Positions 17,117 to 25,211 of a DNA stretch of 40,034 nucleotides are shown piece by piece. Where the stretch lies: contig JAAYQS010000175.1 of NCBI GenBank assembly GCA_012519155.1, forward strand, positions 1 through 40,034. The letters run 5' to 3'. Each line of letters begins with the position of its first letter. The stretch's first letter is position 1. The translations under genes and the position numbers were made by a program. The stretch comes from Clostridiales bacterium. Its GTDB lineage: Bacteria > Bacillota > Clostridia > Clostridiales > Clostridiaceae. The notes beneath the pieces are model-generated. The model was not told the DNA's origin. It saw only the letters and a program-made list of their open reading frames with translations, and did no database searches.

Positions 17117-17680
17117 TTATTTGCTGAAAAATACATGATTACCAATAGAAATTTTATTATGCTTTTCTGTATTTATCATCCATGATGATGTTGCTAAATT
17201 AGGATTATAGAAAAATAAAGCCTTATTAGTAGGGTCGTTGCCTTTTATTGCAGAATAAACAGCGTTGTAGCAACTTTCATCAGGATATGCATTTATATTT
17301 TTGTTTTTAACACATGAAAAAGCATTAGGTTCAAAAATAACGTCCTTTATGCTATTGGGAAAACTATCATCTAACACTCTGTTAAGAACTACAGAAACAA
17401 CACCTACCTTACCATCAAAGGGTTCACCCCTACTTTCTGCATATACTAATTTTGCCATTAAGTCTATATCTGACTGGGTTATTAACAATTTTTTTTCATT
17501 ATAATTAAATACTTCTATATATTCACCTTCATTGTTTAATTCATTTGTACTTTTAGAAAAAGAAAATTTAGTAAAGGAAGGATAATCCTTATTAAATATA
17601 TCTATTTCTTTACAATTGGCTGTATAAGGAACAGAAAAAATCATTGAAAGGGTTAAGAAAAATAAAAAAACTTTTTTCAT
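17117..17680 (-). CDS. SleB/CwlJ-type cell wall hydrolase (Hydrolase_2)
   Basis: Exported peptidoglycan hydrolase of 187 residues. A signal peptide covers about 1-23 (KKVFLFFLTLSMIFSVPYTA, cut near ANC). The mature part has a 45-residue linker and a C-terminal Hydrolase_2 domain (about 68-187) with LMAKLVYAESRGEPFDGKVG (catalytic Glu at E82), VVLNRVLDDSFPNSI, IFEPNAFSC and ALFFYNPNLATSSWM. SleB is a lytic transglycosylase acting on muramic-lactam cortex in germinating spores. This protein lacks a SleB-type N-terminal binding domain, so a CwlJ-like or vegetative role is also possible. GGAGG at 17687-17691 on the minus strand fixes the start. Together with cwlD it points to a sporulating host. 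Confidence 0.85.
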   Translation of the reverse strand: MKKVFLFFLTLSMIFSVPYTANCKEIDIFNKDYPSFTKFSFSKSTNELNNEGEYIEVFNYNEKKLLITQSDIDLMAKLVYAESRGEPFDGKVGVVSVVLNRVLDDSFPNSIKDVIFEPNAFSCVKNKNINAYPDESCYNAVYSAIKGNDPTNKALFFYNPNLATSSWMINTEKHNKISIGNHVFFSK

Positions 17681-17712
17681 AAAAAACCTCCTTTTATAAC
17701 CCAGTCAAAGAA

Positions 17713-17741
17713 TAGTGTGCCACCAATTAATTATTTTATAC
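17713..17741 (-). promoter_or_regulatory. Possible sigma-G-like promoter of the SleB-like gene
   Basis: On the minus strand GTATA (17741-17737), a 17-nt spacer and CACACTA (17719-17713) resemble the sigma-G pattern except for one base of the -10 element. It lies between the hydrolase gene and the broken gene upstream. Confidence 0.3.
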
Positions 17742-17752
17742 ATAAAATTTTA

Positions 17753-18737
17753 TTAAGTTATACTATTTATATCTTCTTTAAATTCTGCAAAAACATTTTT
17801 ATAGTCGTTATATTTGGATAGAGCATCCTTATAATTTGAATTTATGTCACTCATGTCAAATTTATTAACGGAGGCCTTATGAATAAGAAACGCACTGCTA
17901 AGAGAAGATATATAACTGTCATAAGAATTTATAGTTTCTTGGAGTTTTTCATAATATTTAGTGCAATCTTCTGGAATAGATAGTTTAAAACTTTCATTTT
18001 TTATTGTATTTAATGTGCTTTTTTTATTTTGAATGTCACTTGCTAATGAATCTAAAGATCTATTATTTGCATATATATCAGTAATGATTGGTTCTAAATT
18101 ATCTGATATACAATCTAAGGAATCAATTGTTTTTTTTAAAGTAAGGCAAAATAATCTTTTTTGTTCAAAAGATATATCAGTATCTCTGGAAATTTTTATT
18201 AGTGTATTAGCATAATTAGTTACACAATCAAAAAAATCAGTTGCTTTTGTTGGAAAAGTAATTTTTAGTTTGGAATTTTTTAAAGACTCATATTTTTCTT
18301 TTAAAGCATCTAATTCTAATTTATATTCATTAAAGATTTTGCTGATGTCTTTAGAAGAATCATTTGATAGTATTTCTTTTGCTAGTTCAAATAGTTTTAT
18401 ATTTGATTTTAATGTATCTGTTAATTGATTTTTTTAAATCATCGTTAGTTGAAGATTCTAAGGATAATCTATTTAAATCATCTAAAGAGCTATTTAAAAT
18501 TACAAGATTATCACATAAAATATTGTTTGCACATGAAATATCAATAGTATTGTCTTTAATGGCATCTTTTAAATTATAGTTACTTTTTTCTATGACTTTA
18601 CATATATCATTTAAGTTTTTCAAATCTTTATTATCAGGTGACAATTTATAAATAATCAAATAGGATAAAAAAATAATAAAGGATAATAAGAAGATGAAAA
18701 ATGAAGTTTTATTTATTTTAATTTTTTCAAAATTCAT
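17753..18737 (-). pseudogene. Unrecognised membrane-anchored helical protein, frameshifted by one extra A
   Basis: I do not recognise this family. From ATG 18737, with AAGGAG upstream on the minus strand (18745-18750), the frame gives a basic N-terminus and one membrane segment (residues 12-30, FFIFLLSFIIFLSYLIIYKL). Helical Asn/Lys/Asp-rich sequence follows, and the frame stops at 18387. Another minus frame is open without a stop from there to TAA at 17753. The join falls at seven A (plus-strand T 18429-18435). With six A the reading DDLKNQLTDTLKSNIKLFEL continues, giving about 327 residues. The distal part holds a regular heptad-like pattern and one HKASVNKFDM segment. The long second open frame shows that the gene was intact recently. 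The product would be an extracytoplasmic coiled-coil domain on one anchor. The SleB-like gene follows 72 nt downstream. Confidence 0.65.
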
Positions 18738-18861
18738 AAAGTATGCTCCTTAAATATAAAAATTATTTATTAGAGTATATTATTAAAAGTTTTTTATTAT
18801 AATATCTTTTATTAAAGTATATTAACTTTATTGAAAATTAATAAAAAGTTAAGAGTTGTAA

Positions 18862-18890
18862 TTAAAACTTTCAAGTGTTTGGGGTATAAT
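18862..18890 (+). promoter_or_regulatory. Promoter of the cdaA operon
   Basis: A consensus TATAAT (18885-18890) with a weak TTAAAA (18862-18867) 17 nt upstream lies about 50 nt before cdaA in the divergent gap. Confidence 0.5.
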
Positions 18891-18941
18891 ATAATTATTA
18901 ATAATTATTGTTAGTAAAATTAGATGAGAAGGAGGTTCAAG

Positions 18942-19796
18942 ATGGAAAATTTTTATAAATTAACAGTTAATATATTAAAGAATATGTCTATAAATTCTAT
19001 TCTTGATATTTTAGTTGTTTCATTTATTTTTTATAAAGCATATGTTCTTATAGAAGAAACAAGAGCTGAACAATTATTAAAAGGTCTTGTTTTAATAGTT
19101 ATATTAATTCCTATTAGTGATATATTAAAGTTAAATATGCTTAATTTTATACTAAATAAGACTCTTACAATAGGAGTACTTTCTGTGGTTATTATCTTTC
19201 AGCCAGAAATAAGAAGGGCATTAGAACACTTAGGAAGAAGTGCCTTTGAGGATATTCATTCTTCTCGTCCAATAGAAAACAGAAATGAAGTTATAGAGGA
19301 AATTACTACAGCAGTTGATAATTTAGCAGCAACTAAGACAGGAGCCTTGATTGTAATGGAACAGGGAACTGGACTTTCAGATATTCTTAGTACAGGTACA
19401 ATTATTGATGCAAAGGTATCTGCTAGTTTATTAGAAAATATTTTTGTTGTAAATACTCCCCTTCATGATGGTGCAACTATAATAAGAAAAGGAAGAATAC
19501 ATGCATCGGGGTGTGTGTTGCCTTTAACAAATAACACAAAAATAAACAAAAAACTTGGAACAAGACATAGAGCAGGTCTTGGAATCTCAGAAAATTCAGA
19601 TGCACTTGTTATAATTGTATCAGAGGAAACAGGAGTCATATCACTTGCTGTTAATGGAAAACTTACAAGAAATTACGATAAGCAAAAATTGAAAAATATA
19701 CTAACAAGAATAATGGATAATAGAGATTCGAAAAAAGTTAAGTCATTAGAGGAAAAGGTGAAACTATGGATAAAAAATCAAATAAAAAAATCATAG
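18942..19796 (+). CDS. cdaA: Diadenylate cyclase CdaA (c-di-AMP synthase)
   Basis: Membrane enzyme of 284 residues that condenses two ATP into the second messenger c-di-AMP, which controls potassium and osmolyte uptake and wall homeostasis. Three hydrophobic segments fill the first 90 residues (LDILVVSFIFYKAYVL, LLKGLVLIVILIPISDIL and TLTIGVLSVVIIFQPEIRRA). The DAC domain has the DGA motif (D176, HDGATIIRKGRI) and RHR (208-210, GTRHRAGLGISE), both intact. The start is ATG 18942, since AGGAGG at 18930-18935 sits 6 nt before it. The longer frame from ATG 18924 would have its own ribosome site inside the coding region. It overlaps the regulator gene ybbR/cdaR by 31 nt. The usual partner glmM is not adjacent but lies at 29545. 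Confidence 0.95.
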   Translation: MENFYKLTVNILKNMSINSILDILVVSFIFYKAYVLIEETRAEQLLKGLVLIVILIPISDILKLNMLNFILNKTLTIGVLSVVIIFQPEIRRALEHLGRSAFEDIHSSRPIENRNEVIEEITTAVDNLAATKTGALIVMEQGTGLSDILSTGTIIDAKVSASLLENIFVVNTPLHDGATIIRKGRIHASGCVLPLTNNTKINKKLGTRHRAGLGISENSDALVIIVSEETGVISLAVNGKLTRNYDKQKLKNILTRIMDNRDSKKVKSLEEKVKLWIKNQIKKS

Positions 19797-20992
19797 TACA
19801 ATTAGTGTGTGTTATTTTATCCTTTGCTTTATGGTTATACATAAATAATGTGGAAAATCCAGTAAAGGAATCTACAATAAAAAATGTTCCAGTTGAATTT
19901 GTTAATGTTGAATCATTAACAAATTCTAATTTATCTTTAGTAGATGATGAAGAATACACTGTCGATGTTAATATATCAGGACCTTCAAATCAGATATATA
20001 CAATTACAAAAGATGATTTTAAGTTAAAGGTAGATTTATCACAATATGCACTAAAGCAAGGAGAAAATACAATACCAGTAGAAGTTGTTGATTATCCTGA
20101 AGGAATAAATATTAAAAATACAAAATCCCTTGCAGTAAAAGTAAAAATAGAAGCATGTGTTGAAAAAGAAATTAATCTTGAATCAATGGTGGACGTAAAT
20201 TATCAAAGTGGTTTTTCTGAAAAATCATTAAGTATAGAACCTTTATCTATTAATATATCAGGACCAAAATCATTAGTAGAAAAGGCTAGTAAGGCTGTAA
20301 TAAAGGGAAAAATAGATAATGTATCTCAAAATATAAAGCAGGATTATGATATAGTAATTTTAGATGATAAGGGCAATGAGATTAATGATTTAGAATTAAG
20401 TGAGTCTTCTGCAACCCTTGAAATAGAAGTAGTTAAAGGCAAAGAAGTACCAATTAAGGCAGCTTTTGTTGGAAATTTAAAAGAAGGATTAACCCTTCAA
20501 AGTAGTGAACTTTCTTTAAGTAAAATTACCATAAGTGGTGATACTGATAAAATAGACAAAGTTAACTTTATAAATACTTCTGAAATAAATTTAGACAATA
20601 TAAATGCAAGCCAAAAGATTGAAGCGCAATTAGAAATACCAGAAGGCATAACTATACAAAATGGCAGCAATAAAGTAACAGTAACACTTAACATAAAAGA
20701 TTCTAAAATAGTAAATAAGACTATTTATGGAGTAAAGATAAACTTTGTAGGAATGGATACATCAAAATTTAAATATGAAATGCAAAATACATGTGATATA
20801 GTAATTTCAGGAACTGAGGATGAAATTCAAAATATAACTAGCAGCAATATTTCAGTTACAGCATCATTAGAAGAAATATCTGCAGAAGGTGATTATGATA
20901 TTACTTGGACAGCTAAGTTAAATACATCAAATAATGCATCTATTGTTTCTAATTCGGGAAAAATTTCTGTGAAAGTTAAAGCAATAAGTTAA
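19766..20992 (+). CDS. cdaR: CdaA regulator YbbR/CdaR
   Basis: Protein of 408 residues with one N-terminal membrane segment (IIVQLVCVILSFALWLYI) and four extracytoplasmic YbbR domains in a row, each with the recurrent pattern of a VDVNISGPS-like or ISGPKSLV-like strand followed by a turn. In Firmicutes this protein binds CdaA from outside and modulates c-di-AMP production. The ATG at 19766 lies inside the end of cdaA, with AAGGTG at 19755-19760, so the two are translationally coupled. The next gene begins 27 nt downstream. Length is close to family members with four repeats. Its external partner cannot be seen. Confidence 0.92.
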   Translation: MDKKSNKKIIVQLVCVILSFALWLYINNVENPVKESTIKNVPVEFVNVESLTNSNLSLVDDEEYTVDVNISGPSNQIYTITKDDFKLKVDLSQYALKQGENTIPVEVVDYPEGINIKNTKSLAVKVKIEACVEKEINLESMVDVNYQSGFSEKSLSIEPLSINISGPKSLVEKASKAVIKGKIDNVSQNIKQDYDIVILDDKGNEINDLELSESSATLEIEVVKGKEVPIKAAFVGNLKEGLTLQSSELSLSKITISGDTDKIDKVNFINTSEINLDNINASQKIEAQLEIPEGITIQNGSNKVTVTLNIKDSKIVNKTIYGVKINFVGMDTSKFKYEMQNTCDIVISGTEDEIQNITSSNISVTASLEEISAEGDYDITWTAKLNTSNNASIVSNSGKISVKVKAIS

Positions 20993-21019
20993 CGTGATAT
21001 TTTTACAAAGGAGGCCCTT

Positions 21020-22621
21020 ATGACATTAAAAATTAACAATATTAATTTAGAGTTAGATGAACCTTTAAGTGATATAAAAACAAAGATTTGCAAAAAACTT
21101 AGAATTTCTAAGGATTCTATAAATAGTTTTAAAATATTAAGAGAAAGTATTGATGCAAGAAAAAAGGATAATATAAAGTTTAATTATTCTGTAGAAGTTA
21201 ATTTATGTGATGAAAAGAAAGTATTATCAAAGATAAAGGATAAAGATGTATTTTTAGAAAAAGACAATAATAAAGAAGAATTTGTTTTTGGAAAGGAAAA
21301 GATTAATGTTAGGCCTATAGTTATTGGACTTGGGCCTGCAGGTCTTTTTGCTGCGTTGTCTCTTGCACAAAATGGTTATAGGCCAATTGTTTTTGAAAGA
21401 GGTCAAGATGTAGATTCAAGGACAAAAACAGTACAGGATTTTTGGAATGGTATATCAGATTTAAATCCAGAATCTAATGTTCAATTTGGAGAAGGTGGAG
21501 CTGGAGCTTTTTCTGATGGAAAACTTACAACAAGAATAAAAGATAAAAGATGTTCTTATGTATTGAAGGAATTAGTAAAAGAAGGTGCACCTAAAGAAAT
21601 AATATATGAGGGAAAGCCTCATGTGGGAACAGATATATTAAAAGATGTGGTGAAAAATATAAGAGAAAAAATAAAAGCTTTAGGTGGTGAAGTTTATTTT
21701 AATTCAAAGCTTGATAATATTTATATAAAGGATGGAAAAATAAAAGAAATAAGTATAAATAATAACAAGATACCTTGCGAAACACTAATACTTGCTATAG
21801 GACATAGTTCAAGAGATACATATGAAATGCTTCTTTCAAATAGTATATTTATGGAACCAAAAGATTTTGCAATTGGTGTACGAATAGAACATTTACGTGG
21901 ATTTATAAATGAAAGCCAATATGGCAAATTTGCAGATCATCCTAGGCTTAAGGCAGCTAGCTATAATCTTGCATATCAGTCTCAAGAACTAAAAAGAGGT
22001 ATATATTCATTTTGTATGTGCCCTGGTGGAGTTGTAGTGGGTGCAGCATCTGAAAAAAATAGACTTGTAACTAATGGAATGAGTTATCATTCAAGAAATG
22101 ATGAAAATTCAAATTCAGCTTTAGTTGTTACAGTATCAGAAAAGGATTTTGATGGTAGTACACCTATTAAGGGAATGGAATTTCAAAGAAAGTATGAAGA
22201 ACTTGCATACAATCTAGGTGGTGGTAATTATGTAGCACCTGTTCAGCTTTTAGGAGATTTCATGCACGATAGAAAGTCAAATAAGCTTGGATGTGTTAAA
22301 CCATCCTATAAACCTGGATATGAATTTAAAGAATTAAAAGAATGTTTACCACAGTCTGTATGTTTTGCGTTAAAAGAAGGAATACAAAAGTTTGATCAAA
22401 AAATTAAAGGCTATGGAATGGATGATGCAGTACTTACAGGTGTTGAAACAAGAACATCTGCACCAGTAAAAATAACTAGAACTAGAGAACTAGAAAGTAT
22501 AAGTGCATCTGGTCTTTATCCAACAGGAGAAGGAGCTGGTTTTGCTGGAGGTATAATATCAGCTGCTGTAGATGGAATAAAGGTTGCAGAAAGTATTATG
22601 AAAAAATATGCAAGACCTTAA
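21020..22621 (+). CDS. FAD-dependent NAD(P)-binding oxidoreductase (COG2509 type)
   Basis: Predicted cytoplasmic flavoprotein of 533 residues. A ubiquitin-like or small alpha/beta N-terminal part (about 1-95) precedes a Rossmann fold starting at RPIVIGLGPAGLFAALSLAQ (GxGxxG near residue 102) and ending in IVFERG. The following FGEGGAGAFSDGKLTTR and YSFCMCPGGVVVGAASE segments and the C-terminal GEGAGFAGGIISAAVDGIK (second FAD contact) are typical of the family often labelled NAD-utilising dehydrogenase. The physiological reaction is not established. AAAGGAGG at 21007-21014 gives an excellent ribosome site, and the 27-nt gap suggests co-transcription with cdaA-cdaR. This order recurs in clostridia (family knowledge), but no biochemical link to c-di-AMP is known to me. 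Confidence 0.88.
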   Translation: MTLKINNINLELDEPLSDIKTKICKKLRISKDSINSFKILRESIDARKKDNIKFNYSVEVNLCDEKKVLSKIKDKDVFLEKDNNKEEFVFGKEKINVRPIVIGLGPAGLFAALSLAQNGYRPIVFERGQDVDSRTKTVQDFWNGISDLNPESNVQFGEGGAGAFSDGKLTTRIKDKRCSYVLKELVKEGAPKEIIYEGKPHVGTDILKDVVKNIREKIKALGGEVYFNSKLDNIYIKDGKIKEISINNNKIPCETLILAIGHSSRDTYEMLLSNSIFMEPKDFAIGVRIEHLRGFINESQYGKFADHPRLKAASYNLAYQSQELKRGIYSFCMCPGGVVVGAASEKNRLVTNGMSYHSRNDENSNSALVVTVSEKDFDGSTPIKGMEFQRKYEELAYNLGGGNYVAPVQLLGDFMHDRKSNKLGCVKPSYKPGYEFKELKECLPQSVCFALKEGIQKFDQKIKGYGMDDAVLTGVETRTSAPVKITRTRELESISASGLYPTGEGAGFAGGIISAAVDGIKVAESIMKKYARP

Positions 22622-22704
22622 AATTATATTTTAATATATTTAAATTTTATGTATAATTAAATTGTATAGAATATTCTGAAAAATACTTTTATTAGTGATA
22701 ATTC

Positions 22705-22713
22705 TGTTACAAT
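22705..22713 (+). promoter_or_regulatory. Possible extended -10 promoter of ptb-buk
   Basis: TG at 22705-22706, one base, then TACAAT (22708-22713) fits an extended -10 element. No good -35 is seen. The start near 22720 would place the Rex-like site at about +27 to +44. Confidence 0.35.
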
Positions 22714-22746
22714 AATAAGGAAGTAATGCGATAAATATAATTATAT

Positions 22747-22764
22747 TTGTTATAAATTTAACAA
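22747..22764. promoter_or_regulatory. Rex operator upstream of ptb-buk
   Basis: TTGTTATAAATTTAACAA matches the Rex consensus TTGTTAANNNNTTAACAA except for one base (T for A at position 7). Rex is the NADH/NAD+-sensing repressor of fermentation genes in clostridia, so the site fits the butyrate genes 38 nt downstream. Confidence 0.6.
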
Positions 22765-22802
22765 CTATTAAATAAAATAAATTTTTAAGAGGTGCTTAAA
22801 GG

Positions 22803-23714
22803 ATGAGTAAGAGTTTTGATGACTTATTATCAAAAGTAAAGGAATGTAGAAGAAAGAAAGTTGCAGTTGCAGTTGCACAGGATGAACCAGTTTTAGAAGC
22901 TATTAGAGAAGCTAAGGAAAGAGGAATAGCTGATGCTATACTTGTTGGTGATGAAGCTAAAATAGCTGAAGTTGCAAAAGGAATTGGAATGAACTTATCT
23001 GATTATGAAATAGTTCATGAACCAGATACTAAGAAAGCTGCATTAAAAGCTGTTGAATTAGTACATGACAGAAAAGCTGATATGTTAATGAAAGGATTAG
23101 TTGACACAGCTACATTTTTAAGAAGTGTATTAAACAAGGAAGTAGGTTTAAGAACAGGAAAGGTTATGTCTCACGTTGCTGTATTTGACATAGAAAAGAT
23201 TGACAGATTAATATTCTTAACAGATGTTGCTTTTAATACTTATCCTGAATTAAAAGAAAAAGTTCAAATAATAAACAATGCAGTAACTGTTGCTAAAGCA
23301 TGTGGTATTGAATGCCCTAAAGTTGCACCAGTATGTGCTGTTGAAGTTGTAAACCCTAATATGCCTGCAACATTAGATGCTGCACTTTTATCTAAAATGA
23401 GTGATAGAGGTCAAATAAAAGGTTGCGTAGTTGATGGACCATTCTCTCTTGATATTGCATTATCAGAAGAAGCTGCTAAGCATAAGGGAATCAAGAATAA
23501 CGAAGTTGCAGGAAAAGCAGATATAATAATGCTTCCAAATATTGATGCAGGTAATATTATGTACAAGTGCTTAACTAAGACTACAGATTCTAGAAATGGT
23601 GGTATATTAGTTGGAACATCTGCACCAGTTATTTTAACATCAAGAGCAGATAGCTTTGAAACAAAGGTTAACTCATTAGCATTAGCTGCAGTGGTTGCTG
23701 AAGCAAGAAAATAA
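22803..23714 (+). CDS. ptb: Phosphate butyryltransferase (phosphotransbutyrylase)
   Basis: Cytoplasmic enzyme of 303 residues converting butyryl-CoA and phosphate into butyryl-phosphate and CoA, the step before ATP formation in butyrate fermentation. The sequence is of the phosphate acetyl/butyryltransferase family: ADAILVGDEAKIAEVAKG near 40-57, ADMLMKGLVDTATFLRSVLN near 95-115, VDGPFSLDIALSEEA near 212, LPNIDAGNIMYKCLT near 247 and GTSAPVILTSRAD near 276. Length matches clostridial Ptb (about 301). AAGAGGTG at 22787-22794 precedes the ATG. The kinase gene buk follows after 29 nt, the standard ptb-buk order. A Rex-like operator lies upstream. Branched-chain acyl substrates are possible in related enzymes. 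Confidence 0.95.
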   Translation: MSKSFDDLLSKVKECRRKKVAVAVAQDEPVLEAIREAKERGIADAILVGDEAKIAEVAKGIGMNLSDYEIVHEPDTKKAALKAVELVHDRKADMLMKGLVDTATFLRSVLNKEVGLRTGKVMSHVAVFDIEKIDRLIFLTDVAFNTYPELKEKVQIINNAVTVAKACGIECPKVAPVCAVEVVNPNMPATLDAALLSKMSDRGQIKGCVVDGPFSLDIALSEEAAKHKGIKNNEVAGKADIIMLPNIDAGNIMYKCLTKTTDSRNGGILVGTSAPVILTSRADSFETKVNSLALAAVVAEARK

Positions 23715-23743
23715 TAAGTATTTAATTTTGGAGGATTTATATT

Positions 23744-24811
23744 ATGGCTTATAAAATATTAATAATAAACCCAGGTTCTACTTCTACAAAAATAGGAGTA
23801 TATGAAGACGAAAAAGAAATTTTAGAAGAAACTTTAAGACATTCAACTGAAGAAATTGCTAAATATGCAACAATATATGATCAAAGACAATTTAGAAAAG
23901 AAGTTATCTTAAATGTATTAAAGGAAAAGAATTTTGATATAAATACATTAGATGTTGTAGTAGGTAGAGGTGGAATGCTTAAACCAATTCCTGGTGGAAC
24001 ATATGCTGTATCAGATAAATTAGTAGAAGATTTAAAAGTTGGAGTACAAGGACAACATGCTTCAAACTTAGGTGGAATACTTGCAAAGGAAATTGGTGAC
24101 GAATTAAATGTACCATCATTTATAGTTGACCCAGTTGTTGTTGATGAATTAACAGATGTTGCAAGATATTCAGGTATGCCAGAAATCCCAAGAAAGAGTA
24201 AATTCCATGCATTAAATCAAAAAGCTGTTGCTAAGAGATATGGAAAAGAATCTGGAAAGGGATACGAAAATCTTAACCTTATTGTAGTTCATATGGGTGG
24301 TGGAGTTTCAGTTGGAGCTCACGATCATGGTAAGGTTGTTGATGTTAATAATGCATTAGACGGTGATGGAGCATTTTCACCAGAAAGAGCCGGAGGAGTT
24401 CCTGCAGGTGACTTAGTTAAAATGTGCTTTAGCGGTGAATATTCAGAAAAAGAAGTATATAGTAAGTTAGTTGGTAACGGTGGATTAAATGCCTATGCAA
24501 AAACTAATGATATGAGAGATGTATTAAAGCTTATGGCTGATGGAGATGAAAAAGCTAAAGAAATATTTGATGCATTTATATATCAAGTATCTAAAGATAT
24601 TGGAGCTATGGCAACTGTTCTTAAAGGAAAAGTTGATAAGATCATATTAACTGGTGGAATAGCTTATTCTGATGTGGTTGATAATGCATTAAAAGAAAGA
24701 ACTGGATGGATAGCAGATTTTAAAGTATATGGTGGAGAAGATGAACTTCTTGCTTTAGCACAAGGAGCTATAAGAGTTCTAAACGGAGAAGAACAAGCTA
24801 AAGAATATTAA
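23744..24811 (+). CDS. buk: Butyrate kinase
   Basis: Acyl kinase of the ASKHA fold, 355 residues, transferring phosphate from butyryl-phosphate to ADP to give butyrate and ATP. The N-terminal phosphate loop [14 protein letters not shown], the [16 protein letters not shown] segment near 72, [12 protein letters not shown] near 184, [15 protein letters not shown] near 205 and the C-terminal ILTGGIAYS near 301 are typical of Buk. Length agrees with C. acetobutylicum Buk1 (355). GGAGG at 23730-23734 is the ribosome site. It is the second gene of the ptb-buk operon, closed by a strong terminator 10 nt after the stop. Together with ptb it marks a butyrate-forming metabolism under probable Rex control. 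Confidence 0.95.
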   Translation: MAYKILIINPGSTSTKIGVYEDEKEILEETLRHSTEEIAKYATIYDQRQFRKEVILNVLKEKNFDINTLDVVVGRGGMLKPIPGGTYAVSDKLVEDLKVGVQGQHASNLGGILAKEIGDELNVPSFIVDPVVVDELTDVARYSGMPEIPRKSKFHALNQKAVAKRYGKESGKGYENLNLIVVHMGGGVSVGAHDHGKVVDVNNALDGDGAFSPERAGGVPAGDLVKMCFSGEYSEKEVYSKLVGNGGLNAYAKTNDMRDVLKLMADGDEKAKEIFDAFIYQVSKDIGAMATVLKGKVDKIILTGGIAYSDVVDNALKERTGWIADFKVYGGEDELLALAQGAIRVLNGEEQAKEY

Positions 24812-24820
24812 TATTCTTTA

Positions 24821-24870
24821 AAAATAGTCTAGTAAGGGTGATTAGAATACCTAATACTAGGCTATTTTTT
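24821..24870 (+). terminator. Intrinsic terminator of ptb-buk
   Basis: A 14-bp stem with one G-T pair (24821-24834 with 24855-24868) is followed by a T-run to 24870. The loop region is 20 nt. Confidence 0.85.
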
Positions 24871-24893
24871 ATCCTTGTTTTGAGGAAAAGGAT

Positions 24894-24965
24894 ATGACAT
24901 ATTCTATAAAATGTTCTTGCAATGATGTAAATATTGATGCAGAATGGATATATAAATTTAAATAG
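24894..24965 (+). CDS. Possible small protein, 23 codons
   Basis: ATG 24894 follows GAGG at 24882-24885 by 8 nt. The frame reads MTYSIKCSCNDVNIDAEWIY and stops at TAG 24963-24965. In the next frame the reading continues (NSNSSYTEFKMIIPL) to TAA 25006-25008, so one A fewer near 24960-24962 would give 37 residues. The frame lies between two strong terminators and has no clear promoter of its own. It may be a small protein with a CxC motif or the degraded end of a former gene. The rest of 24812-25211 holds only the two terminators and a repeat before the next regulator. Confidence 0.3.
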   Translation: MTYSIKCSCNDVNIDAEWIYKFK

Positions 24966-25010
24966 CAATAGTTCTTATACTGAGTTTAAAATGATAATTC
25001 CTTTATAAAC

Positions 25011-25050
25011 ACAAATAGCACAGATTTATTTTGAAATCTGTGCTATTTGT
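25011..25050 (+). terminator. Strong hairpin terminator
   Basis: A perfect 17-bp stem (25011-25027 with 25034-25050) with a 6-nt loop follows the small open frame. The T-tail is short (CTTT), and it may act on both strands. Confidence 0.7.
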
Positions 25051-25120
25051 CTTTAATAAAAGTATTCATACTAATATATTTAGAAAAGATTAAGAAATAA
25101 CATAAGATTTTTTTAAACAA

Positions 25121-25145
25121 TTTACAATATAATTTATTTACAATA
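25121..25145 (+). promoter_or_regulatory. Direct repeats TTTACAATA before the response regulator gene
   Basis: TTTACAATA occurs at 25121-25129 and again at 25137-25145, 16 nt apart, about 70 nt upstream of the regulator gene. OmpR-type regulators bind direct repeats, so this could be an autoregulatory site. AT-rich background weakens the case. Confidence 0.3.
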
Positions 25146-25211
25146 ATTTATAGATAGAGTTATATGTTATCATTAAATAATAAACATATTTGAGAAGGGG
25201 AGTTTTTATTT

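Noticed and set aside
16895..17185. 96-residue plus-strand open reading frame
   Set aside because: It begins before the predicted transcription start at about 16913, runs through the terminator hairpin at 17073-17104 and into the opposite hydrolase gene, and has no ribosome site.
18033..18579. Two short plus-strand frames within the frameshifted gene
   Set aside because: They are shadows of the minus-strand gene and lack ribosome sites.
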